Shown here piece by piece: positions 11,068 through 22,261 of a DNA stretch of 64,000 bases. Positions within the stretch are counted from its first letter, which is position 1. Each line of letters opens with the position of its first letter. The position numbers and the translations under genes were made by a program. The notes beneath the pieces were generated by a model that saw only the letters and a list, made by a program, of their open reading frames with translations, had not been told where the DNA came from and ran no database searches. The DNA comes from Rana temporaria (Eukaryota > Chordata > Amphibia > Anura > Ranidae), in the NCBI RefSeq assembly GCF_905171775.1, contig NC_053499.1, positions 23,979,686 through 24,043,685 on the forward strand, written 5' to 3'.

Positions 11068-11754
11068 TAAGAAGCACAACAGGTTTTTTTTTTGCTTTGT
11101 TTTATACCAAATGATCTACAATAAATGTGCAGTTATCTTATAAAACAAAACAGAGTTTTGCTTAAAATAAAAAGGGAGGATGCACAATAATACCACAAAT
11201 AGCTGCTTTTGAAGAATAGCAGTTGATGGGCTTTTTAGATTTGGCGATGTCATTTGACCACTTTCCCTCGCCAGCAATGCATTTTTATAATTTGGTTTGT
11301 GGGCCTCCTAATCCCAGTCTTAAAGTTTGTGGCATGTAAATAATACAGAAGGATTTACAAGTGGAGAGATTTAATGATATGGTTTTGCATGCTTACATGT
11401 GCAACCGGCATCTGGACCTAATAGAAATGTTTAAACAAAGCAAATCATCCTTCATACTTATTACACAAGGCAATCTATAAAACGCTTGGGGCGGCTGGCC
11501 GTATTATTGCTGTGGCCTGGTGCTGATGGGTAATAGACATGTTCAAATCCTGATGGTCTTAGTCACCCTGGCTGAGTTCTACATTAAATGATAAAAACTA
11601 AACTTCCTTGCCGTGTTTACATAAGGTTCTTTAAAATAAATAAAATAAAGAAATTGGCATTTTGTAAAGGTCAGTCTGCTGAAAACTGGCGTTTTACATT
11701 TTTTGGTAGATGCTGGAAAATTAAAAAAACCTCTCAGTTTCTTATACTCTATTT

Positions 11755-12089
11755 CAGTGATCTCCAAACTGCGGCCCGGGGCCAGATGTGACCCTTTGCT
11801 TTTAAATGGCCCCTGGGGTGCTATTTTATTCACTGACAACAATGAAGGGCACAATTCCTCCCAATGACACCCAAAATGGGGCACAGTATCTCCCAAAGAC
11901 ACCAACAATTGTGTCCAATGACACGAACCATGGGGCACAATTCCTACCACTGAAAGCAATGATGAGGGTTTGCTTACTCCCACTGATGCTGCTGGGACAT
12001 TTTGTACTCGGGATGGCCACAGTCCGGCCCCCCTAAAGTCTGAAGGACATTAAACCGGCCCTTTGTTTTAGGAAGTTTGGAGACCCCTG
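11755..12089. mobile_element. hAT-like non-autonomous element with perfect TSD
   Basis: The 8-bp duplication CTCTATTT lies at 11747-11754 and 12090-12097. Tips are CAGTGATCTCCAAACT and, on the other strand, CAGGGGTCTCCAAACT. The inside carries short degenerate repeats around GGGGCACA and CAATGACACC. It is 335 bp and non-coding. A related tip occurs at 283-310. Confidence 0.93.
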
Positions 12090-12182
12090 CTCTATTTCAA
12101 TGGTTGTCAATTGTCTTAATATTGGCGACCTTACATCACCAAAAGGGCACACTTATTATTCAGTAAATGTAATACTACACAA

Positions 12183-13396
12183 AGCAGACATACTACAGGA
12201 GATATTCAAAAACAACAGAAATGCTGCAAGAGGTGGTCAGATACTACAGGAATTGTACAGGAGATTGTCAGAAACTACAGGAAAGATACAAGTGATGGCC
12301 AGAGACTACAGGAATGCTATAAGGAGGTGGTCAAAGACTATAGGAATGTCCAAGAGATGGGCAGAGACTACAGAGATGCTACACGAGGTGGTCAGAGACT
12401 GCAAAAATGCTACAAGAGATAGTAGGACTACATAGATGCTACAAGAGGTGGTCAGAGACTACAGAAATGCTGCAAGAGGTGGTCAGAGACTACAGGAATG
12501 CTGCAAGAGGTGGTCAGAGACTACAGGAATGCTGCAAGAGGTGGTCAGAGACTACAGGAATGCTGCAAGAGGTGGTCAGAGACTACAGGAATGCTGCAAG
12601 AGGTGGTCAGAGACTACAGGAATGCTACAAGAGGTGGCCAGATACTACAGGAATGCTACAAGAGATGCTCAGAAACTGCAGGAACACTACAGTAGGTGGT
12701 CAGAGACTACAGGAATGCTACAAGAGATGGTCAAAGAACACAGGAATGCTACAAGAGATGCTCAGAGACTGCAGGAATGCTACCAGAGGTGGACAGACTA
12801 CAGGAATGCTAAAAGATATGGTTAGAGAACACAGGAATGCAGCAAGAGACTACAGGAATGCTACAAGAGATGCTCAGAAACTGCAGGAACACTACAGTAG
12901 GTGGTCAGAGACTACAGGAATGCTACAAGAGATGGTCAAAGAACACAGGAATGCTACAAGAGATGCTCAGAGACTGCAGGAATGCTACCAGAGGTGGACA
13001 GACTACAGGAATGCTAAAAGATATGGTTAGAGAACACAGGAATGCAGCAAGAGACTACAGGAATGCTACAAGTAGTGGTCAGAGACTACAAGAATGCTAC
13101 AAGAGGTGGTCAGAGAATACGGGAATGCAGCAAGAGGTGGTCGGAAAACATGGGAATGTAGCAAGAGGTGGTCAGAGACTACGGGAATGCTACAAGAGGT
13201 GGTCAGAGAACACGGGAATGCAGCAAGAGGTGTAAAGAGACTGCAGGAATTCTACAGAGATGGTCAGAGAGTGCAAGAATCTTACAAGAGGTGGTCAGAA
13301 ACCATAGGAATCCATCAAGATGTGGCCTAGAGACTACAGGAATGATACATGAGGTGGCCACAGACTGCATGCATGCTATACAAGTTGTTGGAGACT
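12183..13396. repeat. 31-bp minisatellite, about 1.2 kb
   Basis: The unit is about 31 bases and contains CTACAGGAATGCTGCAAGAG followed by GTGGTCAGAGA. Units are nearly identical at 12430-12640 and degrade outwards. Because 31 is not divisible by 3 and the unit has few stops, several frames stay open and give repetitive peptides of up to 207 residues; these are artefacts. It lies in the DGKZ intron between exons c and d. Confidence 0.95.
12644..13053. repeat. 205-bp tandem duplication inside the minisatellite
   Basis: Block 12644-12848 is repeated at 12849-13053, reading identically, with the same aberrant units (for example CACTACAGTAGG and GCTAAAAGATATGG). The next ACTACAGGAATG begins at 13054, so the period is exactly 205. 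The duplication is younger than the unit divergence around it. Confidence 0.9.
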
Positions 13397-14154
13397 ACCA
13401 TGCTTTATAAGACATTCATAGAAAATACTTGTGACTTCTGGAAATCAATGTTATTACAGCCTCTTTACAAATAAATGCTTTTCCATCTGTTCTCCCTGCA
13501 ACCCTTCCTAGAAACGTTCTTGCGCCCTGTTCATCTCTCTCAGCAAGCTTCATAATAAAAGATCAAAGAAAAATAAACGTTAGATAAAAGGGATGGACAG
13601 CACAGTAAAAAAAGTTACATGGTGTGAAAGAAAGAAACTAAGGTATTTTTTAACTACTAGAACATAGGCCTGAGTCAAAACTTGGGTAACAAAAGCACAG
13701 GCTGGGGTGCAGGGACCCTCAATAAGTGTCAAAGGGCTGCAGGTTGGGCACCAGGGCTCTCTTTGAACAAAAGTTTGTGAACACCAAAACCGTTCTAAAT
13801 TATCGATCTTAGCTGTTATCAGTGAAGGGTACTAATAATTCCACAGTATGAAAAGACATTTTCTGCAGAGCACCCCATTGCTAGTTGTGTGCTGCAGTGC
13901 GTTGCAGCGAGGCTGAGTGGTGTAGGTTTATTGGGGCACCATTAAAAATTAAAGGCACTACAGTGTGCCAATGCATGTATAGTGTTTTACCACATGTTGT
14001 ATTGCAAGTGTAGAGGATAACTGCATGGTTTTGGTGAGGATGTCCAACAAGCTTATATAGGTGTGCTGGTCCTCTGAGTTCCTGGCTCCCTACCCTTGCT
14101 ACTGCCACTCTCCTTATTGAATTTTGCTTCAGTAAGCAGAGTTGGAGGTGTGTC
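13397..14154. other. Intron, no gene seen
   Basis: AT-rich intronic sequence. A repeat-like stretch at 13880-14060 (phrases such as GGGGCACCATTAAAAATTAA) is compatible with transposon debris, but no ends are visible. Confidence 0.45.
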
Positions 14155-14522
14155 AGACCTCTGCAGAGAAACCACACTGCCTCACTGTGCCCATGCCTCA
14201 CTGTGCCTGTGCCTCACTGTGCCCGTGCCTCACTTTGCCCTGTGCCTCACTGTGTCCATCCCTCGACTTACGTTTAACATGGGAGTTTATAGAAGGGGTG
14301 CCCGGCTTTGAAAAATCGGTGCTCCCTGGCCGTAGGTCCTCCAGACAGCAAACTTTGCACACTTGTAGAAGAGAACAGGGGACCTACGGTCGGCCGGTCC
14401 CGGGTCCCCAAAGTCTGGGAGATTAGGCGCAAAAAAGGTGACTCGTGTATAAGCCGAGGCGGGCATTTTCAGCACAAAAAAATGTGCTGAAAAACTTGGC
14501 TTATACTCGAGTATATACGGTA
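14155..14522. mobile_element. Partial TACCGTATATACTCGAG element
   Basis: The right end is CTTATACTCGAGTATATACG followed by GTA, matching the right end of 39037-39462. The interior shares GGTGCCCGGCTTT and GTAGGTCC words with that copy in the opposite orientation. The left terminus is missing. A degenerate ~16-bp tandem repeat of GCCTCACTGTGCC units lies at about 14180-14260. Confidence 0.7.
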
Positions 14523-14831
14523 CTTATAATATTAATAAGACAGGCCGGTCACATGATCAGTGCCAATGCACTTCTCACACAGTCTCTGCCTGTGGAAAGG
14601 TCTCTGACGAGGGGCTTTAGATGGCGGAGCTGAAGAGTTGATGGCCAGGTCCATTTAGCAGAGACCATATGACCAGTGCGTCAACATTGGTCATGTGACT
14701 ATGCTCCAGAAGGTTCCTAGATTTCTGTTACTTTTTCAGCAGATTTGCACATTTATATTGATCACATGCTGCGTTTTAAAATAAACCCTCATTATTTATA
14801 TATTTTTATTCTTTACTCTCTCTTTTTAAAG

Positions 14832-14863
14832 GACAGAAAATGACATCTCCGACTACCAGCCAG
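14832..14863 (+). CDS. DGKZ: DGKZ exon d: 32-nt microexon in linker
   Basis: This 32-nt exon lies between the acceptor TTTTTAAAG and the donor GTGAGC. With two bases from exon c it reads RTENDISDYQP and leaves one base for exon e. It must be included to keep the frame: exon c ends with two spare bases and exon e needs one, so skipping shifts the frame into the ankyrin repeats. Its residues are acidic and hydrophilic and I cannot match them to the mammalian linker. Support is splice sites, phase and position rather than sequence identity. Confidence 0.72.
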
Positions 14864-15092
14864 GTGAGCATATAGAATCCGCATTTATCAGCTTTTTTCT
14901 ATGTGAGTGATTGGTACAAGGTGTGGATATCCATTCCTGATACTATTATTATCATAGGACTGACTATGCGGGTTTAACCTGTTTATGAATACAGTGCAAA
15001 GTGCACGTTGGTTTTCTGTCACAATTAAAGATTTTTTTTTAAGGGTAAATGTTTACTTAGTGCATATTTAATTTCTCATTTTTCTTTTATAG

Positions 15093-15136
15093 ATGAAGCT
15101 TTACTGGAATCTGCAAAAAATCATGATTTTGAAAAG
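15093..15136 (+). CDS. DGKZ: DGKZ exon e: start of ankyrin repeats
   Basis: This 44-nt exon lies between the acceptor TTCTTTTATAG and the donor GTATGC. With one base from exon d it encodes DEALLESAKNHDFEK, comparable to the EELIEAAKRNDFCK start of the zeta ankyrin region as I recall it, and ends in phase 0. Ankyrin repeats in type IV DGKs mediate partner binding (family knowledge). Confidence 0.9.
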
Positions 15137-15261
15137 GTATGCAGTACATTTGTCCGCTGCGAATAGTTGCGGTTGCCTACCATTATAGTGAATGGGGCTG
15201 ACAGCCTCACCTAACTAATCTGTAAATCACTGGTGTGAATGTAGCCAAAAACTAACTCTAA

Positions 15262-15811
15262 TGCTGCGTACACATGACCGTTTTTCCTGACGAGAAAATT
15301 TTTTTTTTTTAAATTGGTCATTAAAAACGATCGTGTGATCCAGAGCATTTTTCTTGACGTGAAAAATGGCTATTAAAAATTTAGAACATGCTTTATTTTT
15401 TTTCGTAGTTTTTCACGTCGTGAAAAACGGTCGTGTGTACACTTTAACGACTGGAAAAAAACGTGCATGCTCAGAAGCAAGTTATGAGACGGGAGCACTC
15501 GTTCTGGTAAAACTAGCGTTTGTAATGGAGATAGCACATTCGTCACGCTGTAACAGACTGAAAAGCGCAAATCGTCTCTCACCAAACTTTTACTAACACG
15601 CGGTAACACGAAATCGGCAAAAGCATCCCAAAGGGTGGCGCCATCCGAATGGAACTTCCCCTTTATAGTGCCGTCGTATGTGTTGTATGTCACCGCGCTT
15701 TGCTCGAGCATTTTTCAAATCGTGTGTATGCAAGGCAGGCTTGACAAGAATCACGTTGAGAAAAAAATTGTTTTTTGCCATGACGTTAAAAACGGTCATG
15801 TGTACGTGGCA
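15262..15811. mobile_element. Harbinger-like MITE, CGTACACATGACCG tip
   Basis: TAA lies on both sides (15259-15261 and 15812-15814). Tips are TGCTGCGTACACATGACCG and, on the other strand, TGCCACGTACACATGACCG. The interior repeats TTTTTCACGTCGTGAAAAA-like palindromes and tip-like words, and carries a diverged inverted relative of the 6561-6790 block. Confidence 0.85.
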
Positions 15812-16198
15812 TAAGGCCAGGTTCAGATATGTGCGGATGCGGTTTGCAATCCGGGGACCGGCACGTTTCTGTTCACCGGTTCAGGTGCGATTCAGGTGAC
15901 AATTTTTGCCAGAATTCACATCTGAACCGGACCCAAAAATGCACCCTTTTTGAAACTGCACCACGGCCGCCCGGACATGTGTGAACCGGCTCCATTGAGA
16001 GTTGGTCACATTCACATGTCATGCGAATTGGATGCGGTTTAAAACGCATCCAATTCACATATACAGTTAAGGCCATATATATTTGAATGCAGGCACAATT
16101 TTATATTTTTCAGTTATTTACCAAAACATATTCAAGCTATAGTTATATAATGGATATGGGGTCAAAGTGCACACACTCTGGTTTAATTTGAGGGTATG

Positions 16199-17268
16199 TA
16201 CCGTATTTTCCGGCGTATAAGACGACTTTTTGGATGCAAAAAAATGCATCCAAAGTCGGGGGTCGTCTTATACGCCGGTGACAGTCTTCGTCTGCTGCGA
16301 GCGTCTATAATTTAAAAGCCACTCCTTCTCCTCAGAGTGTCCTGTGATAGGCGGAACACAAATCTTCCCAGCAGCACCTCTGTTCTGTGTTCCTCCTATC
16401 ACAGATGCCTTCTCACCCTCGGACGTGAGGACGTCCGTGATAGGCGGAACACAGAACAGAGGCGCTGCTGGGAAAATTTGTGTTCCGCCTATCACAGGAC
16501 ACTCTGAGGAGAAGGCGCGGCTTTCAAATCATGGACGCTCGCAGCAGACGGAGACTGTCACCGGCCTGGAAGTCAGAATCGGCAAAACGTGAGTGTTGGC
16601 ACTGTTGGCACAGTGGGGGGAAAGTGATGGCACAGTGGGGGCAAGTGATGGCACAGTGGGGGCAAGTGATGGCACAGTGGGGGCATGTAATGTAATGGCA
16701 CAGTGAGATTTGAAAAAAGCCTGTTTCTGTCAGCGGTTCTGGCTACCCTTCTGCTTCCAGAAAGACTAATAGGAAGAGGGTAGTCTTATATGGCGAGTAT
16801 ATCCCAAAACCAAAATTTTTCCTGGAAAATTAGGGGGTCGTCTTAGGCCTCGTACACACGACCGAACATGTCTGCTGAAACTGGTCCGCAGACCAGTTTC
16901 AGCGGACAGATCCGACCGTGTGTACAGCCTAGCAGACAGGTTTCCAGCAGACAAAAGTTTTAAAGCAGGCTTTAAAACTTGTCGGCTGGAAACCCGTCCG
17001 TCCGACATGTCCGCTGGTTAGTACACCTAACCAGCGGACAGAAATCTCCCGCATGCGTCGACGTTTTTTACTTCCTGGTTTGCGGACGTGGCGGCGTCAC
17101 TGCCACGTCACCGCGCTGTCTGTCCGCGGGGATTTCGGTTTGATGGTGTGTACAACCATCAGACCAAAATCTCCGAGCGGACATGTCCGATGAAAACGGT
17201 CCGCGGACCGTTTTCATCGGACATGTCCCCTCGTCTGTACGGGGCCTTATACGCCGGCAAATACGGTA
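16199..17268. mobile_element. TA-flanked element with TACCGTATTTTCC tips, interrupted
   Basis: The left end is TACCGTATTTTCCGGCGTAT and the right end on the other strand is TACCGTATTTGCCGGCGTAT. Inside is a long inverted repeat (about 16262-16565, with GATAGGCGGAACACA blocks) and a short tandem array of GGGGCAAGTGATGGCACAGT units near 16611-16690. A TTA-flanked MITE (16846-17246) is inserted in the right arm. TA flanks would suit Tc1/mariner-like movement; this is inferred. Confidence 0.8.
16846..17246. mobile_element. Nested Harbinger-like MITE, TSD TTA
   Basis: TTA lies at 16843-16845 and 17247-17249. Tips are GGCCTCGTACACACGACCG and, on the other strand, GGCCCCGTACAGACG. The host element's opposite arm reads GACGAC next to TTATACGCCGG without the insert, so the empty site can be reconstructed within the window. 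The interior repeats GTCCGCTG and ACATGTCC words. Confidence 0.9.
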
Positions 17269-17478
17269 CATCGAAATCAGAGGAAGGTGTAAAATAAGAT
17301 ATGTAATGAAAACAGGTTTTATTGAAAATTGTTATTAGCGTGTTGATAAGGGGGGGAAGGAGGAACCAAGGAAGCCAAAATATAAGCAATTTAAACGTCA
17401 GCTTTAATGATTGTCAAAACTTGTTTATATTTATTTATTTAATTTGTAACCTCCCTCTCTGCCCCATGTTTCCCGTAG

Positions 17479-17599
17479 TTTCGGGAGGCTCACCGTGCTG
17501 GGGGTAACTTGGCACAGCGAGACACTGATGGCTACACACTATTACATCACGCTGTGAATGTTGGAAGTAAGGAGATCGTCAAGTACCTCATTGAGCATG
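17479..17599 (+). CDS. DGKZ: DGKZ exon f: ankyrin repeats 1-2
   Basis: This 121-nt exon lies between the acceptor TTTCCCGTAG and the donor GTAAGT. It encodes FREAHRAGGNLAQRDTDGYT and continues through TLLHHAVNVGSKEIVKYLIEH, plus one base. TLLHHAV and IVKYLIEH are the conserved helix motifs of an ankyrin repeat and closely follow the zeta pattern. There is no stop in frame. Confidence 0.95.
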
Positions 17600-17624
17600 G
17601 TAAGTGATTGCAGAGCCGATGCAG

Positions 17625-17950
17625 TAAAACCTTGGTTTGCAAGCATAATTGGTTCCAGAAACATGCTTGTAATCCAAAGCACTTGTATATCAAAGCATTT
17701 TTTTTACAGGGTATAAAAGAGAAGAGAGGCTCCTCTAAGTGTAGCAATGAGTTGCTAAATGTTGTACCTTCATTAAATGTAACCATATTGTTACACTTAG
17801 AGGCTCCTCTCTTCTCTTTTATACTCAGTTGTGACATGACGCTTCTCTTATATCAAGACATCGCTTGTATATCAAGGCAAAGTTTATTAAAACATTTTGC
17901 TTGTCTTGAAAAACGCTCTCAAACCAAGTCACTCTCAAAGCAAGGTTTTA
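17625..17950. mobile_element. TA-flanked MITE with TAAAACCTTGG tips
   Basis: The left end is TAAAACCTTGGTTTGCAAGC and the right end on the other strand is TAAAACCTTGCTTTGAGAG. An internal inverted repeat (about 17709-17748 against 17789-17826) contains GAAGAGAGGCTCCTCTAAG. It sits only 25 bases after the DGKZ exon f donor. Confidence 0.75.
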
Positions 17951-18446
17951 TTGTATTATGATTTAAATAGCCAGCTACAACCAGTAGCAGTTGTTCCCGA
18001 CCCCTTAAACATTGATATTGATATTTCATCTTACATTGGAAAGTTTTTATATCTGGACGATTAATTGGGTGGTGTGGCACTTCAGTCTCAAATCTTTTAA
18101 GCAAAAAAAAAAAAAAACTGACAGTGGTTCGAACTCTTGCCAATTCTATCCATATCATGTTGCCATGACACATACTGTTTCATATTAACAAAAAATTAGG
18201 AAGTTGTATCAACAACAATGCAAAATCATAAGATGAACTTAGTAACTAGTGCAATCAGAACAGTTCATTTGCTAAATATACACTATACTAGCCCTTAAAA
18301 TATTCTTTTTTTATTTATTTTTTTAACAATAGAAAAGACCTTAAAATATTCCTACGTTTTGCCTTTTACACTCCAAATGTCTCATATCATTTTTTTTGTC
18401 TCACATTTCTGTTGTTTTTTTTTTTTTTTTTTTTTTTTTTATCCAG

Positions 18447-18483
18447 CTCCGTCTGAAATCCTGGATGTTGCAGAGCTCAAGAA
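18447..18483 (+). CDS. DGKZ: DGKZ exon g: 37-nt ankyrin linker exon
   Basis: The acceptor ATCCAG follows a T run of about 27 bases; the donor is GTAAGT. With one base from exon f it reads APSEILDVAELK plus two bases, matching the zeta-type HAPPEILDAVEENG segment between ankyrin repeats 2 and 3. The short exon is phase-consistent on both sides. Confidence 0.92.
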
Positions 18484-19097
18484 GTAAGTTGGACTGAGCG
18501 GCTGCCAAAAATCACTCCGTGGGCTGTTTGCTGAGTCATGGGTGTTAAAGAGACATTAATGTCAAAAAAGGCTTAAAGGAGGATTTTTGTTCCTAAAGCA
18601 ATGAAAGTTTAATTGCCTCTAAAAGGGTAGTTTCTGTGACATCAGCATAGCTTTTGAGGTTTTCACCTCTAGGTCTACATCACCCTTGGAACATCTGTCA
18701 CCAAGACAATGGAAGAATTATGTTGTTAAAATGCAGCCAATCCGTAGTCCACCCAAAACCAGTATTATTATTTTTTTTTTGGTAGATTCTGAAGAGTATA
18801 GTCACCTAGTGTATTCTTCAAGCTAAACTGCAGACAGATCAGAAAAAGACATCAATTCAGCTCTGTATTCAATATTCTTTAATACGATTTTTTATTTTAT
18901 TTCTTTCCCAGCAGTTACCTACCTGAATGTGACTTGGTATCATCCTCTTGCAGTCCCTGTAGAGCAGAGATAAAACATGGGGTAGGAGAGGAGGTACAAG
19001 TAGCCAATCACGTGTGCTGCAGTACAAGAAACATGCTGATAGGCAGAGAATGCAGAGTGACAGAGAGATGACCACATCAGTGTGCTGCTTCTCCTTA
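18484..19097. other. Intron, nothing recognised
   Basis: AT-rich intronic sequence without repeat ends, exon signals or tandem structure that I can identify. Confidence 0.5.
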
Positions 19098-19185
19098 CTG
19101 TCCACTAGAGCTGCACAATTCTGGTAATAATGAGAATCACGATTTTTTTTTGCTTGGAATAAAGATCACGATTCTCAAAAATGTA

Positions 19186-20126
19186 TTAACCACTTAACCC
19201 CCGGACCATGTTGCTGCCCAAAGACCAGAGCACTTTTTGCGATTCGGCGCTGCATCGCTTTAACTGACAATTGCGCGGTCGTGCGACGTGGCTCCCAAAC
19301 AAAATTGGCGTCCTTTTTTCCCCCACAAATAGAGCTTTCTTTTGGTGGTATTTGATCACCTCCTGCGGTTTTTAGTTTTTGTGCTATAAACAAAAATGGA
19401 GCGACAATTTTGAAAAAAAATGAATATTTTTTGCTATAATAAATATATAAAAAAAAAATTTCCCTCAGTTTTTAGGCCAATACGTATTCTTCTTTTTTTT
19501 TCGTAAAAAGTTTGATTGGTTTGCGCAAAAGTTATAGCGTTTACAAAATAGGGGGTATTTTTATGGCATTTTTATTAATATTTTTTTTTTTACTAGTAAT
19601 GGCGATTAGCGTTTTTTTTTTTTCAGTACTGTGACATGGCGGACACTTCGGACACTTTTGACACATTTTTGAGACCATTGGCATTTTTATTAGCGATCAG
19701 TGCTATAAAAATGCTTTGATTACTGTAAAAATGCCACTGGCAGTGAAGGGGTTAACACTAGGGGGCGGGGAAGGGGTTAAGTATGTTCCCTGGGTGTGTT
19801 CTAACTGTAGGGGGGGGGTGGACTCACTAGGGGAAATGACTGATCTTCTGTTCATACATTGTATGAACAGAACATCAGCATTTCTCCCCCTGACAGGACC
19901 GGGAGCTGTGTGTTTAGACACACAGCTCCCAGTCCCCGCTCTGTAACGAGCGATCGCGCGTGCCCGCCTGCGATCGTGCCCGCCGGGCACGGGAGTCGGG
20001 GGCAAGCGGGCGGCACGCACGGGCCCCTAGTGGCCTGCGCGAGAGCCAACGTTATATTACGTGCTCTCGCGCAGGGGAGCCGACTTGCCGCCGTAAAACG
20101 ACGGTGAGCGGTCGGCAAGCAGTTAA
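19186..20126. mobile_element. TTAA-flanked repeat nested in hAT element
   Basis: It starts TTAACCACTTAACCCC and ends on the other strand TTAACTGCTTGCCGACC. It includes GGTATTTGATCACC, an 'AGCGTTTACAAAATAGGGGG'-type block and GC-rich hairpins at 19855-20100 (CTCGCGCAG arms). An inverted relative lies at about 22262-23200. Confidence 0.75.
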
Positions 20127-20127
20127 T

Positions 20128-20236
20128 ATGTTGCCAGAGAGAGAATGAATTAATATATTGCCAGAGAGAGAGAGAATATATTAATATATTGCCAGAGAGA
20201 GAGAGAGAATATATTAATATATTGCCAGAGAGAATA
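20128..20236. repeat. Short tandem repeat with ATTGCCAGAGAGAG units
   Basis: Four units of roughly 27-38 bases contain AATATATTGCCAGAGAGAGA with variable numbers of GA. The array directly follows the nested TTAA element. Confidence 0.85.
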
Positions 20237-20793
20237 TATTGCTTATTCTGAAAAAAATAATCAGTAAATCTTAGCCTGTATTAAACTTGCCTGTGACGTG
20301 TACAGGCTTGTAGGAGGTGCGCTGTCCCCTGGAAAGGAACGCGATACTGCCCATCTACAGCATCTTTGCTAACGTCAGTTCCGGCTTCTTTGCGTTTCAC
20401 GCTGGCTTTGTCGCGGCCGATGGCTTCCTTCCGCTCAGACACAGCCAGCTTCACTCCACAATTACGATGCCAGCACCCCGCTTAATGTTAGCTGATTTAC
20501 ACCCTAGGAGAATCGTTCAAATCCGGGATTGAGATCGTGGGGGGCGGAGAATCACGATAGCGATTCTGCGCAATTAATCGTGCAGCTCTACTGTCCGCAC
20601 ACAGGGTGGGAATGTGGAGGAGACCTGTAAGTGTTACTGGACCACAGAAGAGAAATATCAGGTCCCCTCCACTCCCAGGAAGGGCTGTGCTATGTGGCAG
20701 AGTTGTGTAGGGAGTTTTCACATTCCTGTTCCTCCAGTCCTGAGATTTACACAATGCTGCACAGCCAGCTGAATGACACATTTGTATCTATAA

Positions 20794-21193
20794 TGTCCCC
20801 CGTACACACGATCGGAAATTCCGACGACAAAACCGTGGATTTTTTTCTGACGGAATGTTGGCCCAAACTTGTGTTGCATACACAATCTTGTTAGAAATTC
20901 CGACCGTCAAGAACGCGGTGACGTATGACGAGCCGAGATCAATGAAGTTCAATAGGCAGTTCGGCTCTTCTGCTTGATTCTGAGCATGCGTGTTTTTTGC
21001 ACGTCGGAATTGCATACAGATTTTCCGATAGGAACTTTTTTCCGTCTGAAAAATAGAGGACTTGCTCTCAATCTTTTGTTGGCAGAAATTCCAACAGCAA
21101 AAGTCCGATGGAGCATACACACGGTCGGAATTTCCGACCAAAAGCTCACATCAGTCTTTTCTTGTCGAATTTTCCAATCGCGTGAATACGGCA
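20794..21193. mobile_element. Harbinger-like MITE, GAAATTCCGAC subfamily
   Basis: TAA lies on both sides (20791-20793 and 21194-21196). The left tip is TGTCCCCCGTACACACGATCGG. The interior repeats GGAAATTCCGAC-like words and CATACACACGGTCGG. It belongs to the same subfamily as 42477-42874. Confidence 0.85.
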
Positions 21194-21196
21194 TAA

Positions 21197-22261
21197 CAGT
21201 TTTTGACTATAAAAGGAATATAATGTCATCTTTTCTCCATTCACAACCTGCTTACTGAACAGTGAAACGCTGATTAGGTCATCTCTCTGCTCTTTCACCC
21301 TACCAGCATGTTTCTTGTTAGCAGATTTGCATTCAGCATGCCTGATTGACTCAAACTCTGTATTGCTGTATAGTAAATTGCAGGAGGCTGATAAAGAGAA
21401 GGTCAGGTACCTAAACTAGTTGAATAAACATGTATAGTATTTAATTATTAATAAATACAGAGATGTATTAATTTGTGCCTTTTACATCTGTCTGGAATTC
21501 AGTTTTAAAGTAGAATTCTGAAATAAACCTAACTGGTCTTAAAAATGTACCCATTCCCCTCCTAACATCTGTGCTGACCAACCCGTGTAAAAAGATGTAT
21601 ATAGTTGCCTATTGTCAGCTTGTTTCACTCCGGTATTGTGATCCGGCTCCCCTGTGTCAGCCAGTGGCAGCTGCAGGGGGAGGAGGGAGCGCTGACAACA
21701 CCTGGGGCATGGGAGCCTATGGGAGACATCACCGATTCCAGGCATTCCCAGCCATTGTCGAACTCTCTCTTCTACCCCTGCAGCCGCCGCTGGCTAACAC
21801 AGGGGATAACCAGACTGGAGCGGGCTGAAAATAGGCAAGTACCGGTATATACACTATATCAGTGTTTCTTAACCGGGGTTCTGAGGCGATCTACCTGCCA
21901 ATCACAAACAGGAGATGGGTACATCGAGTCTCAGCCAACATGCAAAGTAGCACTGTAATAAGACCTCTCTCATAGCGCAATCCTTCCCCTGCCCCCTATT
22001 TCCTCCTGTCCACCCGGGTGATGTCATATACAAGCACCTGGGGTGGACGGGGGAAAGGAGGGGTCGGCAGGAAGGATCGCGCTATCAGAGGGGTCTTATT
22101 ACAGCCGCTTCCCACACTACTCTGCATTTGAAAAAAAATATATATACACGTTGGCCCTTAAAGAGCGACATTGTGGGCGTGTACCCGCCGCAAGCTCCGT
22201 GAATCCGACCGTCGAGTCTGCGGGGATACCCGTGATTGTCTCACGGTGAGTAAGTACGGGG
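21197..22261. other. Intron, no gene seen
   Basis: The stretch contains a GC-richer inverted block at about 21960-22110, where CGCTATGAGAG-type and GACCCCTCTGATAGCGC-type words mirror each other, probably part of a palindromic repeat. No splice-consistent exon was found. Confidence 0.45.

Larger units (their letters stand above)
19106..20590. mobile_element. hAT-like element with TAGAGCTGCAC tips, interrupted
   Basis: The 8-bp duplications are CTGTCCAC at 19098-19105 and CTGTCCGC at 20591-20598 (one mismatch). Tips are TAGAGCTGCACAATT and, on the other strand, TAGAGCTGCACGATTAATTG. A second element (19186-20126) and a GAGA-rich tandem repeat are inside. No transposase frame is seen, so it is non-autonomous or gutted. 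Confidence 0.88.

Noticed and set aside
12407..13030. 207-codon repetitive frame (+)
   Set aside because: Translation of the 31-bp minisatellite; parallel frames give similar peptides and there are no splice or start signals.
12183..13396. CRISPR-like array
   Set aside because: Units are head-to-tail without unique spacers, in an intron of a vertebrate gene.
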